Positions 17,801-25,025 of a DNA stretch of 64,000 nt are shown here, piece by piece (position 1 is the stretch's first letter; every line of letters starts with the position of its first letter). The DNA is taken from the NCBI RefSeq assembly GCF_023278185.1, contig NZ_CP066356.1, positions 4,208,001-4,272,000 on the forward strand, written 5' to 3'. The position numbers and the translations under genes are program-made. The notes beneath the pieces were generated by a model. That model saw nothing but the letters and a program-made list of their open reading frames with translations. It did not search any database and was not told where the DNA came from. Origin of the DNA: Bradyrhizobium elkanii USDA 76. Lineage in GTDB: Bacteria; Pseudomonadota; Alphaproteobacteria; Rhizobiales; Xanthobacteraceae.

Positions 17801-18352
17801 AAGGGCGGCTATGGCGAGGCGTTGCCGCGCGCGGTCGCGATCAACTACGCAAAGCTGCTCGCCTACAAAGACGAGTACGAGGTGGCGCGGCTGTTCACCG
17901 ACGGCCGCTTCGAGAAGCAGTTGCATGACCAGTTCGAAGGTGAGTTCAAGTTCAACTTCAATCTCGCGCCGCCGATCCTCGGCGGCGGGCTCGACGCGCA
18001 GGGCCGTCCGAAGAAGCGCGCCTTCGGGTCGTGGATGATGTCGGTGTTCAAGGTGATGGCGCGATTCCGCTTCCTGCGCGGCACGCCGCTCGACATCTTC
18101 GGCTACAACGCCGACCGCAGGCTGGAGCGCGATCTGATCGCGGGCTATGAGAAGGATGTCGCGACGGTGCTGAATCTGCTGTCGCCGCTCAACCACGACA
18201 TCGCGGTCGAATTGCTGGCGCTGCCCGATCGGATCCGCGGCTACGGTCCGGTGAAGGAGAAGGCGATCAAGGAGGCGAAGGTTCGCTACGCGCAACTCGC
18301 CGCCGACCTCGCCAACCCGCCGCCCGCGCCGCGGCAGATGGCGGCGGAGTAG
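14858..18352 (+). CDS. Fused indolepyruvate ferredoxin oxidoreductase family enzyme
   Basis: The product is 1164 aa, fusing both IOR chains. It shows an N-terminal pyrimidine-type thiamine-binding region (TAGFISGYRGSPLGGYD), a TPP domain around 430-600 (YFCSGCPHNTSTKVPEG, GDGTYFHSGILAIRQS), ferredoxin-like cysteines from ~639 (CEGCGDCSVQSNC, then CNKDYSCVKGFC), and a POR-gamma-like domain from ~722 (NIAVGGVGGTGVLTIGALLG, SGLAQKGGAVLSHVRLSE). The C-terminal extension is DUF6537-like. The family oxidatively decarboxylates arylpyruvates to acyl-CoA with ferredoxin as acceptor. ATG 14858 follows GAGGG. The last 78 bases recur at 18931-19008. Confidence 0.93.
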   Translation: MGINQGPISLDQKYTQGTGHVFMTGIQALVRLPMAQIRRDRAAGLNTAGFISGYRGSPLGGYDQQLFAARKHLEQYNIKFQPGVNEDLAATAIWGSQQLALSPGAKYDGAVGIWYGKGPGVDRCGDVFRHGNAAGSAKHGGVLCLAGDDHGAKSSTVPHQSDHAFISALMPYLYPSSIHEMIEMGLLGIAMSRYSGCWVGMKVITETVETTAEIDLTDEMTPFIIPTDFELPPGGLNIRWPDDRFEQDRRLQDYKGFAAIAFARANKVNRITMDSPNARYGIMASGKSYEDIRQALRELGITPEIAAKIGIRLYKIGMPWPLEPEGVRNFAVGLEEIFIVEERREIVENQVKQELFNWRDDVRPRIVGKMDDHDKRFLTFAAELSVASLASSLTERLLRLNLNPEIAEMLRAKADWFNGRQSTQMQATAPVSRTPYFCSGCPHNTSTKVPEGSRALAGIGCHFMALWMNRSTETFTHMGGEGVPWVGIAPFTNENHIFANLGDGTYFHSGILAIRQSIASKANITYKILYNDAVAMTGGQRHDGDLSPQQITFQLHAEGIREIYLVSENPGAYPADTIAPGVKLFHRDELENVQKMCRDTKGTSAIVFVQTCAAEKRRRRKRGLMEDPQRRVLINPAVCEGCGDCSVQSNCISVEPLETELGRKRAINQSTCNKDYSCVKGFCPSFVTVDGGKLRRRAPPELGSIDNLPEPASKPALDRPYNIAVGGVGGTGVLTIGALLGMAAHIEGKASMILDMSGLAQKGGAVLSHVRLSEHTADVTCSRIVTGTADLVLAADEVVAASKDTITLCDASRTVGIINSHVIPTADFILNRDFNFQSRKVNSVLETELRKDSAFFDFTKPAEALLGDSIATNIMMMGFAYQRGLLPLSAEAIQQAIEVNGVSIKMNTQAFQLGRLAAADPARLAAMMKGQDDDAAPVKALDAMSLEEIITHRMALLTDYQSARLAKRYRKLVDQVRDAATKGGYGEALPRAVAINYAKLLAYKDEYEVARLFTDGRFEKQLHDQFEGEFKFNFNLAPPILGGGLDAQGRPKKRAFGSWMMSVFKVMARFRFLRGTPLDIFGYNADRRLERDLIAGYEKDVATVLNLLSPLNHDIAVELLALPDRIRGYGPVKEKAIKEAKVRYAQLAADLANPPPAPRQMAAE

Positions 18353-18355
18353 CGG

Positions 18356-18859
18356 GTGTTCACGGCGCTCGATGCAGCTCCGGAGCGGCTCGACGAACAT
18401 GAGCAGAATTTCGTCGGGCAGATCCGAAAACATGGCTGGTTCGGTACGCATGTCGCATCGGACGACGCAGGTCCGGGGTTCTCGTACACCACTGGATTTT
18501 GGCTGAAATTCAAGCTTCCGGAATTGATCCTGTTCTCAATGTCGATGGAGAACGCCCAGGATACGTTCTGGCACATCTGGCGCCAATTCGAGGCTGGACG
18601 ACGGTTTCCCGTTGGCGAGCCAACGGAGGAGATATTCGAGAATGCTCTCGCGGTGCTGCTCCCGGTCGCTGTCGAGCATTATCGATCCCATCTCGGGTGG
18701 AGCAGATGGTTTTACGGTAACGACAACTTTGAATGCCACCAGATCATATTCCCGGATCGAGGCGGAGCGTTTCCGTGGGCACCGGGATCGTCAGATGAGT
18801 TTAGGTCGGCGCAGCCAGACTTGACCGCTGGCAATTGGTCCGGGCTACGCGGTCGATAG
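18356..18859 (+). CDS. DUF4262-domain protein
   Basis: The product is 167 aa and starts at GTG 18356, three bases after the preceding stop. The DUF4262 core is recognisable: HGWFGTHVASDDAGPGFSYT, TGFWLKFKLPELILFSMS and MFYGNDNFE-like WFYGNDNFECHQIIFP. The domain is of unknown function and is often found in scattered accessory genes. Codon use is less GC-biased than that of the oxidoreductase. The gene is enclosed by the 78-base direct repeat, which suggests it arrived as a small insertion. Confidence 0.75.
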   Translation: MFTALDAAPERLDEHEQNFVGQIRKHGWFGTHVASDDAGPGFSYTTGFWLKFKLPELILFSMSMENAQDTFWHIWRQFEAGRRFPVGEPTEEIFENALAVLLPVAVEHYRSHLGWSRWFYGNDNFECHQIIFPDRGGAFPWAPGSSDEFRSAQPDLTAGNWSGLRGR

Positions 18860-18930
18860 CGTGCCTCGCGATTTCCGCGCGGACCAAGCCTGAGAGGAGG
18901 TCGCTAGCAGCACCGCCTTTGCGAGAGGAC
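18860..18930. other. Short non-coding joint
   Basis: Between the DUF4262 stop and the second copy of the oxidoreductase 3' end lie 71 bases with no gene. They would be the right-hand part of the presumed inserted segment. Confidence 0.4.
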
Positions 18931-19026
18931 GCGAAAGTTCGCTACGCGCAACTCGCCGCCGCCCTCGCCAACCCGCCGCCGGCGCCGCGGCAGATGGCGG
19001 CGGAGTAGTGTAGTCACACATTCGGT

Positions 19027-19148
19027 GTCGTCCCGGCGAAAGCCGGGACCCATAACCACCGCACTTCGTTGTAGCGCGACGCTGGGGCCACAGCTCACTC
19101 TCACCACACAACCCTGTGGTTATGGATCCCGGCTTTCACCGGGACGAC
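19027..19148. repeat. GTCGTCCCGGC...GGGACGAC palindromic repeat
   Basis: The ends GTCGTCCCGGCGAAAGCCGG and CCCGGCTTTCACCGGGACGA flank internal CATAACCAC / GTGGTTATG arms. It is a full-length copy of the family seen at 6418, 24785 and 49595. It lies 19 bases after the duplicated oxidoreductase 3' end. Confidence 0.8.
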
Positions 19149-19257
19149 GATTGAGTTGCGGATACGGTCTCGCCTGACGGAATATTATCGCGCTTGCCAA
19201 GGTCGCGTCGTCGGTTCAGAAAAACGCTCGAGCGAAGAAACGCCAGCGGAGAGCGAT

Positions 19258-20415
19258 TTGACCATCAAGGGCAAGGCCTACATTGCCGGGATCTACGAAC
19301 ATCCCACCCGGCACGCACCCGATAAATCAACAGCACAGCTACATGCCGAGGTCGCCAAGGGCGCGATCGAGGATGCCGGGCTCACCAAGGACGATATCGA
19401 CGGCTATTTCTGCGCCGGCGACGCACCGGGCGGGCTGTGGCCGATGGTCGATTATCTCGGCCTTAACACCAGGAAGCTGCGTCACGTCGACTCCACCGAG
19501 ACCGGTGGCTGTTCCTATCTGATCCATCTCGGCCACGCCGCCGAGGCGATCGCAGCGGGCAAGTGCTCGGTCGCGCTGGTCACGCTGGCGGGCAAGCCGC
19601 GCACCGGCCCGATGCCGCCGCGCGCGTCGGGCGCCGAGGCCGATTTCGAATCCGCCTACGGGGCTACCACGCACAATGCCTACGGCATGTGTGCCATGCG
19701 CCACATGCACGACTACGGCACCACCTCCGAACAACTCGCCTGGATCAAGGTCGCGGCCTCGCATCACGCGCAATACAACCCGCATGCGATGCTGAAGGAG
19801 GTCGTCACCGTTGAGGACGTGCTGAACTCGCCGATGATCTCCGATCCGCTGCACCGGATGGATTGCTGCGTCGTCACCGACGGCGGTGGCGCGATGATCG
19901 TCACGACGCCGGAGATCGCCAAGAGCCTGAAGAAGCCGCTGGTGCGCTTGATCGGCCATGGCGAGGCGATGAAGGGCCCGCGCGGCGGCAAGGATCTCGA
20001 TCTGACTTACTCCGCCGGTGTGTGGTCCGGCCCGCGCGCCTTCGAGGAGGCGGGCGTGACGCCGAAGGACATTAAATACGCCTCGATCTATGACAGCTTC
20101 ACCATCACGGTGCTGATGCAGCTCGAGGACCTCGGCTTCTGCAAGAAGGGCGAGGGCGGCAAGTTCGTCGCCGACGGCAATCTGATCTCGGGCGTCGGCA
20201 AGCTGCCGTTCAACACCGATGGCGGCGGCCTGTGCAGCAACCATCCCGTCAATCGCGGCGGCATGACGAAAATCCTCGAGGCTGTACGGCAGTTGCGCGG
20301 CGAGGCGCATCCGAAGGTGCAGGTGAAGAACTGCGACCTCGCGATCGCCCACGGCACCGGCGGTCTGCTCGGCGTTCGCCACGCCGCCTCAACCTGCATT
20401 CTGGAGCGTGCGTGA
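19258..20415 (+). CDS. Thiolase-superfamily protein (acyl-CoA thiolase / retro-aldolase type)
   Basis: The product is 385 aa, starting at TTG 19258, which sits 6 bases after GGAGAG; upstream ATGs have no site and give an odd N-terminus. The nucleophile-like Cys is C85 (TETGGCSYLIHLG), and the His loop is CSNHPVNRGGMTK (~His329). The second catalytic Cys of classic thiolases (C-x-G-G-G) is replaced by AHGTGGLLG, as in SCP2/Ltp2-like members. The gene overlaps the DUF35 gene by one base (TGATG), so the two products probably form a complex. Confidence 0.88.
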   Translation: MTIKGKAYIAGIYEHPTRHAPDKSTAQLHAEVAKGAIEDAGLTKDDIDGYFCAGDAPGGLWPMVDYLGLNTRKLRHVDSTETGGCSYLIHLGHAAEAIAAGKCSVALVTLAGKPRTGPMPPRASGAEADFESAYGATTHNAYGMCAMRHMHDYGTTSEQLAWIKVAASHHAQYNPHAMLKEVVTVEDVLNSPMISDPLHRMDCCVVTDGGGAMIVTTPEIAKSLKKPLVRLIGHGEAMKGPRGGKDLDLTYSAGVWSGPRAFEEAGVTPKDIKYASIYDSFTITVLMQLEDLGFCKKGEGGKFVADGNLISGVGKLPFNTDGGGLCSNHPVNRGGMTKILEAVRQLRGEAHPKVQVKNCDLAIAHGTGGLLGVRHAASTCILERA

Positions 20416-20804
20416 TGTCTGAAGCGAAGAAGTACAATGCCCCGGTGACCAACCCGGAGACCGCGCCGTTCTGGGAAGCGGCGAAGGCGGGCAAGTTCAT
20501 GATCAAGCGCTGCAACACCTGCGGCGAGGCGCATTACTTCCCGCGCGCGATCTGCCCGTTCTGCTTCTCCGACAAGACAGTGTGGGAAGAGTCGAGCGGC
20601 GAGGCCACGGTCTACACCTACAGCCTGATGCGCAAATCACCGACCGGTCCCTATGCGATCGCCTATGTGACGTTGAAGGAAGGTCCGTCGCTGCAGACCA
20701 ACATCGTCGATTGCGATCTGGAGACGGTGAAGATCGGCCAGAAGGTCAAGGTGGTATGGAAGCCGACCGACGGCGCCCCGCTGCCGTTCTTCACGCCGGC
20801 CTAG
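20415..20804 (+). CDS. DUF35 Zn-ribbon / OB-fold acyl-CoA-associated protein
   Basis: The product is 129 aa. The N-terminal rubredoxin-like ribbon has C33, C36, C47 and C50 (CNTCGEAHYFPRAICPFC). An OB fold follows (ATVYTYSLMRKSPTGPYAIA, GQKVKVVWKPTDGAPLPFF). DUF35 proteins partner thiolase-like enzymes, for example in steroid side-chain retro-aldolases and hydroxymethylglutaryl systems, and help bind acyl-CoA. The TGATG overlap with the thiolase gene supports 1:1 synthesis. Confidence 0.92.
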   Translation: MSEAKKYNAPVTNPETAPFWEAAKAGKFMIKRCNTCGEAHYFPRAICPFCFSDKTVWEESSGEATVYTYSLMRKSPTGPYAIAYVTLKEGPSLQTNIVDCDLETVKIGQKVKVVWKPTDGAPLPFFTPA

Positions 20805-20815
20805 CCTAGAAAGTA

Positions 20816-20961
20816 CCTTTCCCCCTTGCGGGGGAAGGTGGCAGCCGAAGGCTGCCGGAAGAGGGGTTCTCTCCGCGAGAGATGCGTTTGAGGAGCCAAC
20901 CCCTCTCCCAAACGAGTTTGCGTTTGATGCCGGTGCGGCCCTCTCCCGCAAGGGGAGAGGG
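20816..20961. repeat. Intergenic palindromic repeat inside the acyl-CoA operon
   Basis: Three hairpins are stacked: CTTTCCCCCTTGCGGGGGAAG (20818-20838), GGCAGCCGAAGGCTGCC (20840-20856) and CCCTCTCCCGCAAGGGGAGA (from 20939). The element is related to the one at 901-1027. It separates the DUF35 and MaoC genes but is not an obvious terminator. Confidence 0.7.
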
Positions 20962-21010
20962 CGCAATAACGCGCAACGGCGAAGAAAGAACAGTTCGGGA
21001 GAAAACAACA

Positions 21011-21871
21011 ATGCCGATCGTGTACGAACAGCTGATGGCCCTGAAGAATCTCGGCCAGAAATACAGCTACAGCGACCGCGACGTGATGCTCTACGCCTAT
21101 GGCATCGGCTTGGGAGCCGATCCGATGGACGAGAAGGAGCTCGCCTTCGTCAATGAGGGCGTGCTGACGCCGCGTCCGCTCAAGGTGGTTCCGACGTTTG
21201 CCTCGGTCGCGGCCTGGGGCGCCGGTCCCGGCGAGATGAACCTCAACCGCGTCATGGTGGTCGACGGCGAGCGCGACATCACCTTCCACAAGCCGTTCGC
21301 GACCGCGGCGCAGATCACGGCCGACTCGACCGTGCTCGACGTGTTCGACAAGGGCAAGGACAAGGGCGCGGTGATCCGCCACCAGACCGTGCTGAAAGAC
21401 GAGAAGGGCGAGAAGCTCGCCACGCTGGTCGCCTCGCGCTTCGCCCGCGGCGATGGCGGCTTCGGCGGCCCGTCCGACGGCCAGCCCGAGCCGCACAAGG
21501 TGCCGGAGCGCGCGCCGGACAAGATCGTCGACATCACGACGCGGCCCGACCAGGCGCTGGTCTATCGGCTCTGCGGCGACCGCAACCCGCTGCACTCCGA
21601 TCCGGAGTTCGCCAGGAAGGCCGGCTTCCCGCGGCCGATCCTGCACGGCATGTGCACCTACGGCATCACCTGCCGCGGCGTGCTGCAGACCTACGCCGAC
21701 TTCGATCCGTCGGCCTTCAAGCAGCACGTGGCGCGGTTCTCCTCGCCGGTGTTCCCCGGTGAGACCGTGACCATGGAACTGTGGAAGGACGGCAACGTGG
21801 TGTCGTTCGAGGCCAAGGTGAAATCGCGCGGCGTCACCGTGATCAAGAGCGGCAAGACGGTGCTGGCGTAG
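21011..21871 (+). CDS. MaoC-like (R)-specific enoyl-CoA hydratase 2
   Basis: The product is 286 aa with a double hot-dog fold, as in the hydratase-2 part of peroxisomal multifunctional enzyme. The N-terminal decoy hot-dog has VLTPRPLKVVPTFASVAAWG. The catalytic hot-dog carries the hydratase-2 motif around 190-216 (GDRNPLHSDPEFARKAGF, then PILHGMCTYG). It would hydrate trans-2-enoyl-CoA to (R)-3-hydroxyacyl-CoA. ATG 21011 is the first after the repeat. With the SDR that follows it rebuilds the two activities of human HSD17B4. Confidence 0.92.
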   Translation: MPIVYEQLMALKNLGQKYSYSDRDVMLYAYGIGLGADPMDEKELAFVNEGVLTPRPLKVVPTFASVAAWGAGPGEMNLNRVMVVDGERDITFHKPFATAAQITADSTVLDVFDKGKDKGAVIRHQTVLKDEKGEKLATLVASRFARGDGGFGGPSDGQPEPHKVPERAPDKIVDITTRPDQALVYRLCGDRNPLHSDPEFARKAGFPRPILHGMCTYGITCRGVLQTYADFDPSAFKQHVARFSSPVFPGETVTMELWKDGNVVSFEAKVKSRGVTVIKSGKTVLA

Positions 21872-21953
21872 CCGCGCGTCAAGGCCGGGATGCTCCCTCG
21901 CCCCGCTCGCGCGGGGGAGAGGAAGAAGAAAGAACAAAACGGAGAGAACAACC

Positions 21954-22832
21954 ATGGGATTACTCGACGGCAAGGTGGCGCTGATCACGGGCGCCGGCGG
22001 CGGGCTTGGTGAAGCCTACGCGAAGCTGTTCGCGCGCGAGGGCGCGGCCGTGGTGGTCAACGATCTCGGCGGCCCGCGCGACGGCTCGGGTTCGGACAAG
22101 TCGATGGCTGACAAGGTGGTCGACGCGATCAAGGCCGAAGGCGGCCGTGCGGTCGCCAACGGCGCCGACATCTCGACCTTGGCCGGCGGCCAGTCGGTGT
22201 TCGACGACGCCATCAAGCATTTCGGCCGCGCCGACATCCTGGTCAACAACGCCGGCATTCTGCTCGACGAGACCTTCCACAAGGCCAAGGAAGCGAACTG
22301 GGACAAGGTGATGAAGGTGCACCTCAAGGGCACCTTCTGCTGCACCCAGCCGGTGTTCAAATGGATGCGCGACAACGGCGGCGGCGTCATCGTCAACACG
22401 TCCTCGACCTCGGGTCTGATCGGCAATTTCGGCCAGACCAATTACGGCGCCGCCAAGGGCGGCATTTGGGGCCTGTCCAACGTGCTGGCGATCGAGGGCC
22501 GCAAGTACAACATCCGGATCTGGACCCTGGCGCCGGGCGCGCTGACCCGCATGACCGCAGACCTGCCCCGCTACAAGGAGAACCCGGGTGCGGCGCTCGG
22601 CCCGGACGGCATCGCGCCGGCGGTGCTCTACATGGTCAGCGACCTGTCCGGCGACCAGACCGGCAAGGTCCTCGGCGTCTCGGGTCCGCGTGGCGTCCGC
22701 GAGATGCGGATGATGGAAATGGAGGGCTGGAAGCCGCCCTTTACTGGCTGGAAGGCCGAAGACATCGTCACCCACGCCAAGGAGATCTTCTTCTCCGAGG
22801 AGCAGATCAAGATGGGCGCGCGCCGGTTCTGA
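21954..22832 (+). CDS. SDR-family 3-hydroxyacyl-CoA dehydrogenase
   Basis: The product is 292 aa. It has a Rossmann nucleotide motif ALITGAGGGLGEAYAKLFAR, NNAG (LVNNAGILLDETF), catalytic Ser in NTSSTSGLIGNFG and Y-x-x-x-K (NYGAAKGG). It resembles the dehydrogenase part of HSD17B4, with the extended C-terminus VREMRMMEMEGWKPPFTGW. It would oxidise the MaoC product with NAD+. Start ATG follows GGAGAGAAC. A short hairpin (CCCGCTCGCGCGGGG) lies in the 82-base gap upstream. Confidence 0.9.
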   Translation: MGLLDGKVALITGAGGGLGEAYAKLFAREGAAVVVNDLGGPRDGSGSDKSMADKVVDAIKAEGGRAVANGADISTLAGGQSVFDDAIKHFGRADILVNNAGILLDETFHKAKEANWDKVMKVHLKGTFCCTQPVFKWMRDNGGGVIVNTSSTSGLIGNFGQTNYGAAKGGIWGLSNVLAIEGRKYNIRIWTLAPGALTRMTADLPRYKENPGAALGPDGIAPAVLYMVSDLSGDQTGKVLGVSGPRGVREMRMMEMEGWKPPFTGWKAEDIVTHAKEIFFSEEQIKMGARRF

Positions 22833-22842
22833 TGTATACCGT

Positions 22843-22942
22843 CATTCTGGGGCACGCGAAGCGTGAACCCCAATGCGCAATTGCGCATTGTGGAATCTCG
22901 AGGTTCCGGGTCTGGTGCTGGCGCACCGTCCCGGAACGACAG
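22843..22942. repeat. Palindromic repeat (ATTCTGGGGC...TCCCGGAACGAC type)
   Basis: It carries nested pairs GGGGCACGCGAAGCGTGAACC and the perfect palindrome ATGCGCAATTGCGCAT (22872-22887), ending in GGTTCCGGG / TCCCGGAAC. This is a common Bradyrhizobium intergenic element. It lies between the SDR and DapA-like genes. Confidence 0.75.
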
Positions 22943-22962
22943 ACCAGAGGATAGATGCCCAA

Positions 22963-23919
22963 ATGACAAAACTCACCGCCCAGGCCGCAGGAACCTTTGC
23001 GATCGCGCCGACCCCGTTCCACGATGACGGCCGCATCGATGAGGCGTCGATCGACCGGCTGACCGATTTCTACACCGATGTCGGCTGCGACGGCGTCACG
23101 GTACTGGGCATCCTGGGCGAGGCGCCGAAGCTCGATGCCGCGGAGGCGGAGCAGGTCGCGCTGCGCTTCGTCAAGCGTGCCAAGAAGCTGCAGGTCATTG
23201 TCGGCGTCTCAGCGCCGGGCTTTGCCACGATGCGCTCGCTGGCGAAGAAGTCGATGGATGCGGGCGCTGCCGGTGTCATGATCGCGCCGCCGCCGCACTT
23301 GCGCACCGACGACCAGATCATTGGCTACTTCAAGCAGGCGCAGGAAGCGATCGGCGACGATATTCCCTGGGTGCTGCAGGACTATCCGCTGACGCTGACC
23401 GTCGTGTTCACGCCCGCCGTGATCCGCAAGATCGTGATGGATTCGCCGTCCTGCGTGATGCTCAAGCACGAGGACTGGCCGGGCCTCGAGAAGATTTCGA
23501 CGCTGCGCAATTTCCAGAAGGACGGCTCGCTGCGGCCGCTGTCGATCCTGGTCGGCAATGGCGGCCTGTTCCTCGATTTCGAGATGGAGCGCGGCGCCGA
23601 CGGCGCGATGACCGGCTATGCCTTCCCCGAACTCCTGATCGACGTCGTCAATCTGTCCAAGGCGGGAAAACGCGATGCGGCGCACGATCTGTTCGACGCG
23701 CATCTGCCGCTGATCCGCTACGAGCAGCAGCCCGGCGTCGGCCTGACCGTGCGCAAATACGTGCTGCAGAAGCGCGGCATCATCTCCTCGAGCGCGCAGC
23801 GCAAGCCGGGTGCTGTCATCACGCCGCAAGCGAGGGCGGAGGTCGACTATCTGCTTTCCCGCGTGGCGCGCGTCGATCGCCGCGCCAATCTGCAACCGCA
23901 ATCCAGTGCAGCAGGCTAG
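22963..23919 (+). CDS. DapA/NAL-superfamily aldolase (dihydrodipicolinate synthase family)
   Basis: The product is 318 aa and a TIM barrel. It has the N-terminal GTFAIAPTPFHDDGRIDEAS, the GVTVLGILGEAPKL loop (in place of GTTGE), QDYPLTLT and the Schiff-base Lys region VMLKHEDWPGL. It would cleave or condense pyruvate-like substrates; dihydrodipicolinate synthase proper is unlikely because the GTTGE loop is altered. ATG 22963 is chosen because the upstream frame is repeat sequence. It follows the acyl-CoA genes and is 2 bases from the Nudix gene. Confidence 0.85.
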   Translation: MTKLTAQAAGTFAIAPTPFHDDGRIDEASIDRLTDFYTDVGCDGVTVLGILGEAPKLDAAEAEQVALRFVKRAKKLQVIVGVSAPGFATMRSLAKKSMDAGAAGVMIAPPPHLRTDDQIIGYFKQAQEAIGDDIPWVLQDYPLTLTVVFTPAVIRKIVMDSPSCVMLKHEDWPGLEKISTLRNFQKDGSLRPLSILVGNGGLFLDFEMERGADGAMTGYAFPELLIDVVNLSKAGKRDAAHDLFDAHLPLIRYEQQPGVGLTVRKYVLQKRGIISSSAQRKPGAVITPQARAEVDYLLSRVARVDRRANLQPQSSAAG

Positions 23920-23921
23920 TC

Positions 23922-24722
23922 ATGAATGAGATCGTTGCCCCGCGCCTTGCCTCGACCGTGCTGCTGCTGCGTGACGGGACGTCGTCACGCGAAATCGAAG
24001 TCTTCATGATGGTCCGCCATCACCAGATCGAGTTCAACTCGGGTGCGCTGGTGTTTCCGGGCGGCAGCGTCGACAAGAATGACAAGGAGATCGCCGCCGA
24101 TCCCGCGCTCTATTCGGGCGGAGAAGGGCTCGACGGCGACGCACTCGGCTTCCGGATCGCGGCGATCCGCGAGACCTTCGAGGAGAGCGGCATCCTGCTG
24201 GCGCGGCCGCAGGGGTCGAAGCATCTGGTCGATGCGAAGCGTGCGAACGAGATCGCGACCGCGCATCGCGCGGCGCTGAACGAAGGCAAGATCGGCTTCC
24301 TCAAGGTGCTGACTGACAACGGCATGGTGCTCGCGCTCGACGAGCTCGTGCCCTATGCGCACTGGATCACGCCGGAGGGCATGCCGAAGCGCTTCGACAC
24401 CTGGTTCTTCCTCGCCGCCGCGCCGCCCGAGCAACTCGGCGCCCATGACGGCAAGGAATCGACCGACTCGATCTGGGTGTCGACGCGCGAGGCGCTGGAG
24501 GGCGGCGAGACCGGCCGCTTCAAGCTGCCGTTCCCGACCACGCGCAACCTGATCCGGCTCGGCAAGCAGCCGAACGTCGGCGCCGCGCTCGCCGACAGCA
24601 AGGGCAAGCCGATCGTCGCCGTGATGCCCGTGATGACCAAGACCGCCACCGGCCGCCAGCTCCGCATCCCCAAGGAAGCGGGCTACGACGGCGAGGTGTT
24701 CGACGTCGGGGCGCTGGGGTAG
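23922..24722 (+). CDS. NUDT19-like Nudix hydrolase
   Basis: The product is 266 aa. The Nudix box is split by a long insert: FPGGSVDKND, then RETFEESGILLARP about 45 residues later, as in NUDT19/RP2p proteins that cleave CoA and acyl-CoA to 3',5'-ADP and acyl-phosphopantetheine. Glutamates of RExxEE are intact. It sits 2 bases after the DapA-like gene at the end of the CoA-linked cluster, which suits CoA turnover. The substrate is inferred from family only. Confidence 0.88.
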   Translation: MNEIVAPRLASTVLLLRDGTSSREIEVFMMVRHHQIEFNSGALVFPGGSVDKNDKEIAADPALYSGGEGLDGDALGFRIAAIRETFEESGILLARPQGSKHLVDAKRANEIATAHRAALNEGKIGFLKVLTDNGMVLALDELVPYAHWITPEGMPKRFDTWFFLAAAPPEQLGAHDGKESTDSIWVSTREALEGGETGRFKLPFPTTRNLIRLGKQPNVGAALADSKGKPIVAVMPVMTKTATGRQLRIPKEAGYDGEVFDVGALG

Positions 24723-24784
24723 CGCGTTATCCTGAGAGATCGAGAGCGCCTCTGACTCGGAGGCGGCGCAATACAATACTAGGC

Positions 24785-24923
24785 GTCGTCCCGGCCTAGT
24801 GCGCAATTGCGCACGGGGGCCGGGATCCAACCACTGAACTGCAATGTTGCGCGACTCTGGAGCCACAGCTTCTTCTGACAACACAACCCTGTGGTAATGG
24901 GTCCCGGCCTTCGCCGGGACGAC
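24785..24923. repeat. GTCGTCC...GGACGAC repeat with a second palindrome in its loop
   Basis: This is a copy of the 19027 family, but its terminal hairpin loop (normally GAAA) holds GTGCGCAATTGCGCAC (24799-24814), the same palindrome core found in the 22843 repeat. The right end GGCCTTCGCCGGGACGAC is normal. The rest of 24723-25025 shows a weak CGCCTC / GAGGCG hairpin near 24750-24768 and no gene. Confidence 0.75.
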
Positions 24924-25025
24924 GGGGGAAGGAGAGTCGCTTCTCCACATTTCGGCTTAGATCGAAATATCATCACGTCGCAGCAGTGTAGCTTCCGTCT
25001 CAACCATCGAGACGGAATCCCGCCA

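Larger units (their letters stand above)
18275..19008. repeat. Direct repeat: 3' end of the oxidoreductase gene duplicated around DUF4262
   Basis: Bases 18275-18352, the last 26 codons including the stop, recur at 18931-19008 with 75 of 78 identical (period 656). Differences are at 18280 and two more third- or first-position changes. The downstream copy keeps the stop codon in register but has no gene body. The interval between copies holds the DUF4262 gene. Confidence 0.9.

Noticed and set aside
14819..18451. A very long open frame (about 1200 codons) antisense to the oxidoreductase gene
   Set aside because: It is rich in Arg, Asp, His and Leu with no domain or start signal, the mark of the reverse frame of a high-GC gene. 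The plus-strand protein has full family motifs.
24750..24768. Terminator after the Nudix gene (CGCCTC / GAGGCG)
   Set aside because: The stem is only 6 bases with a 7-base loop and no T-run, so it is too weak to call.
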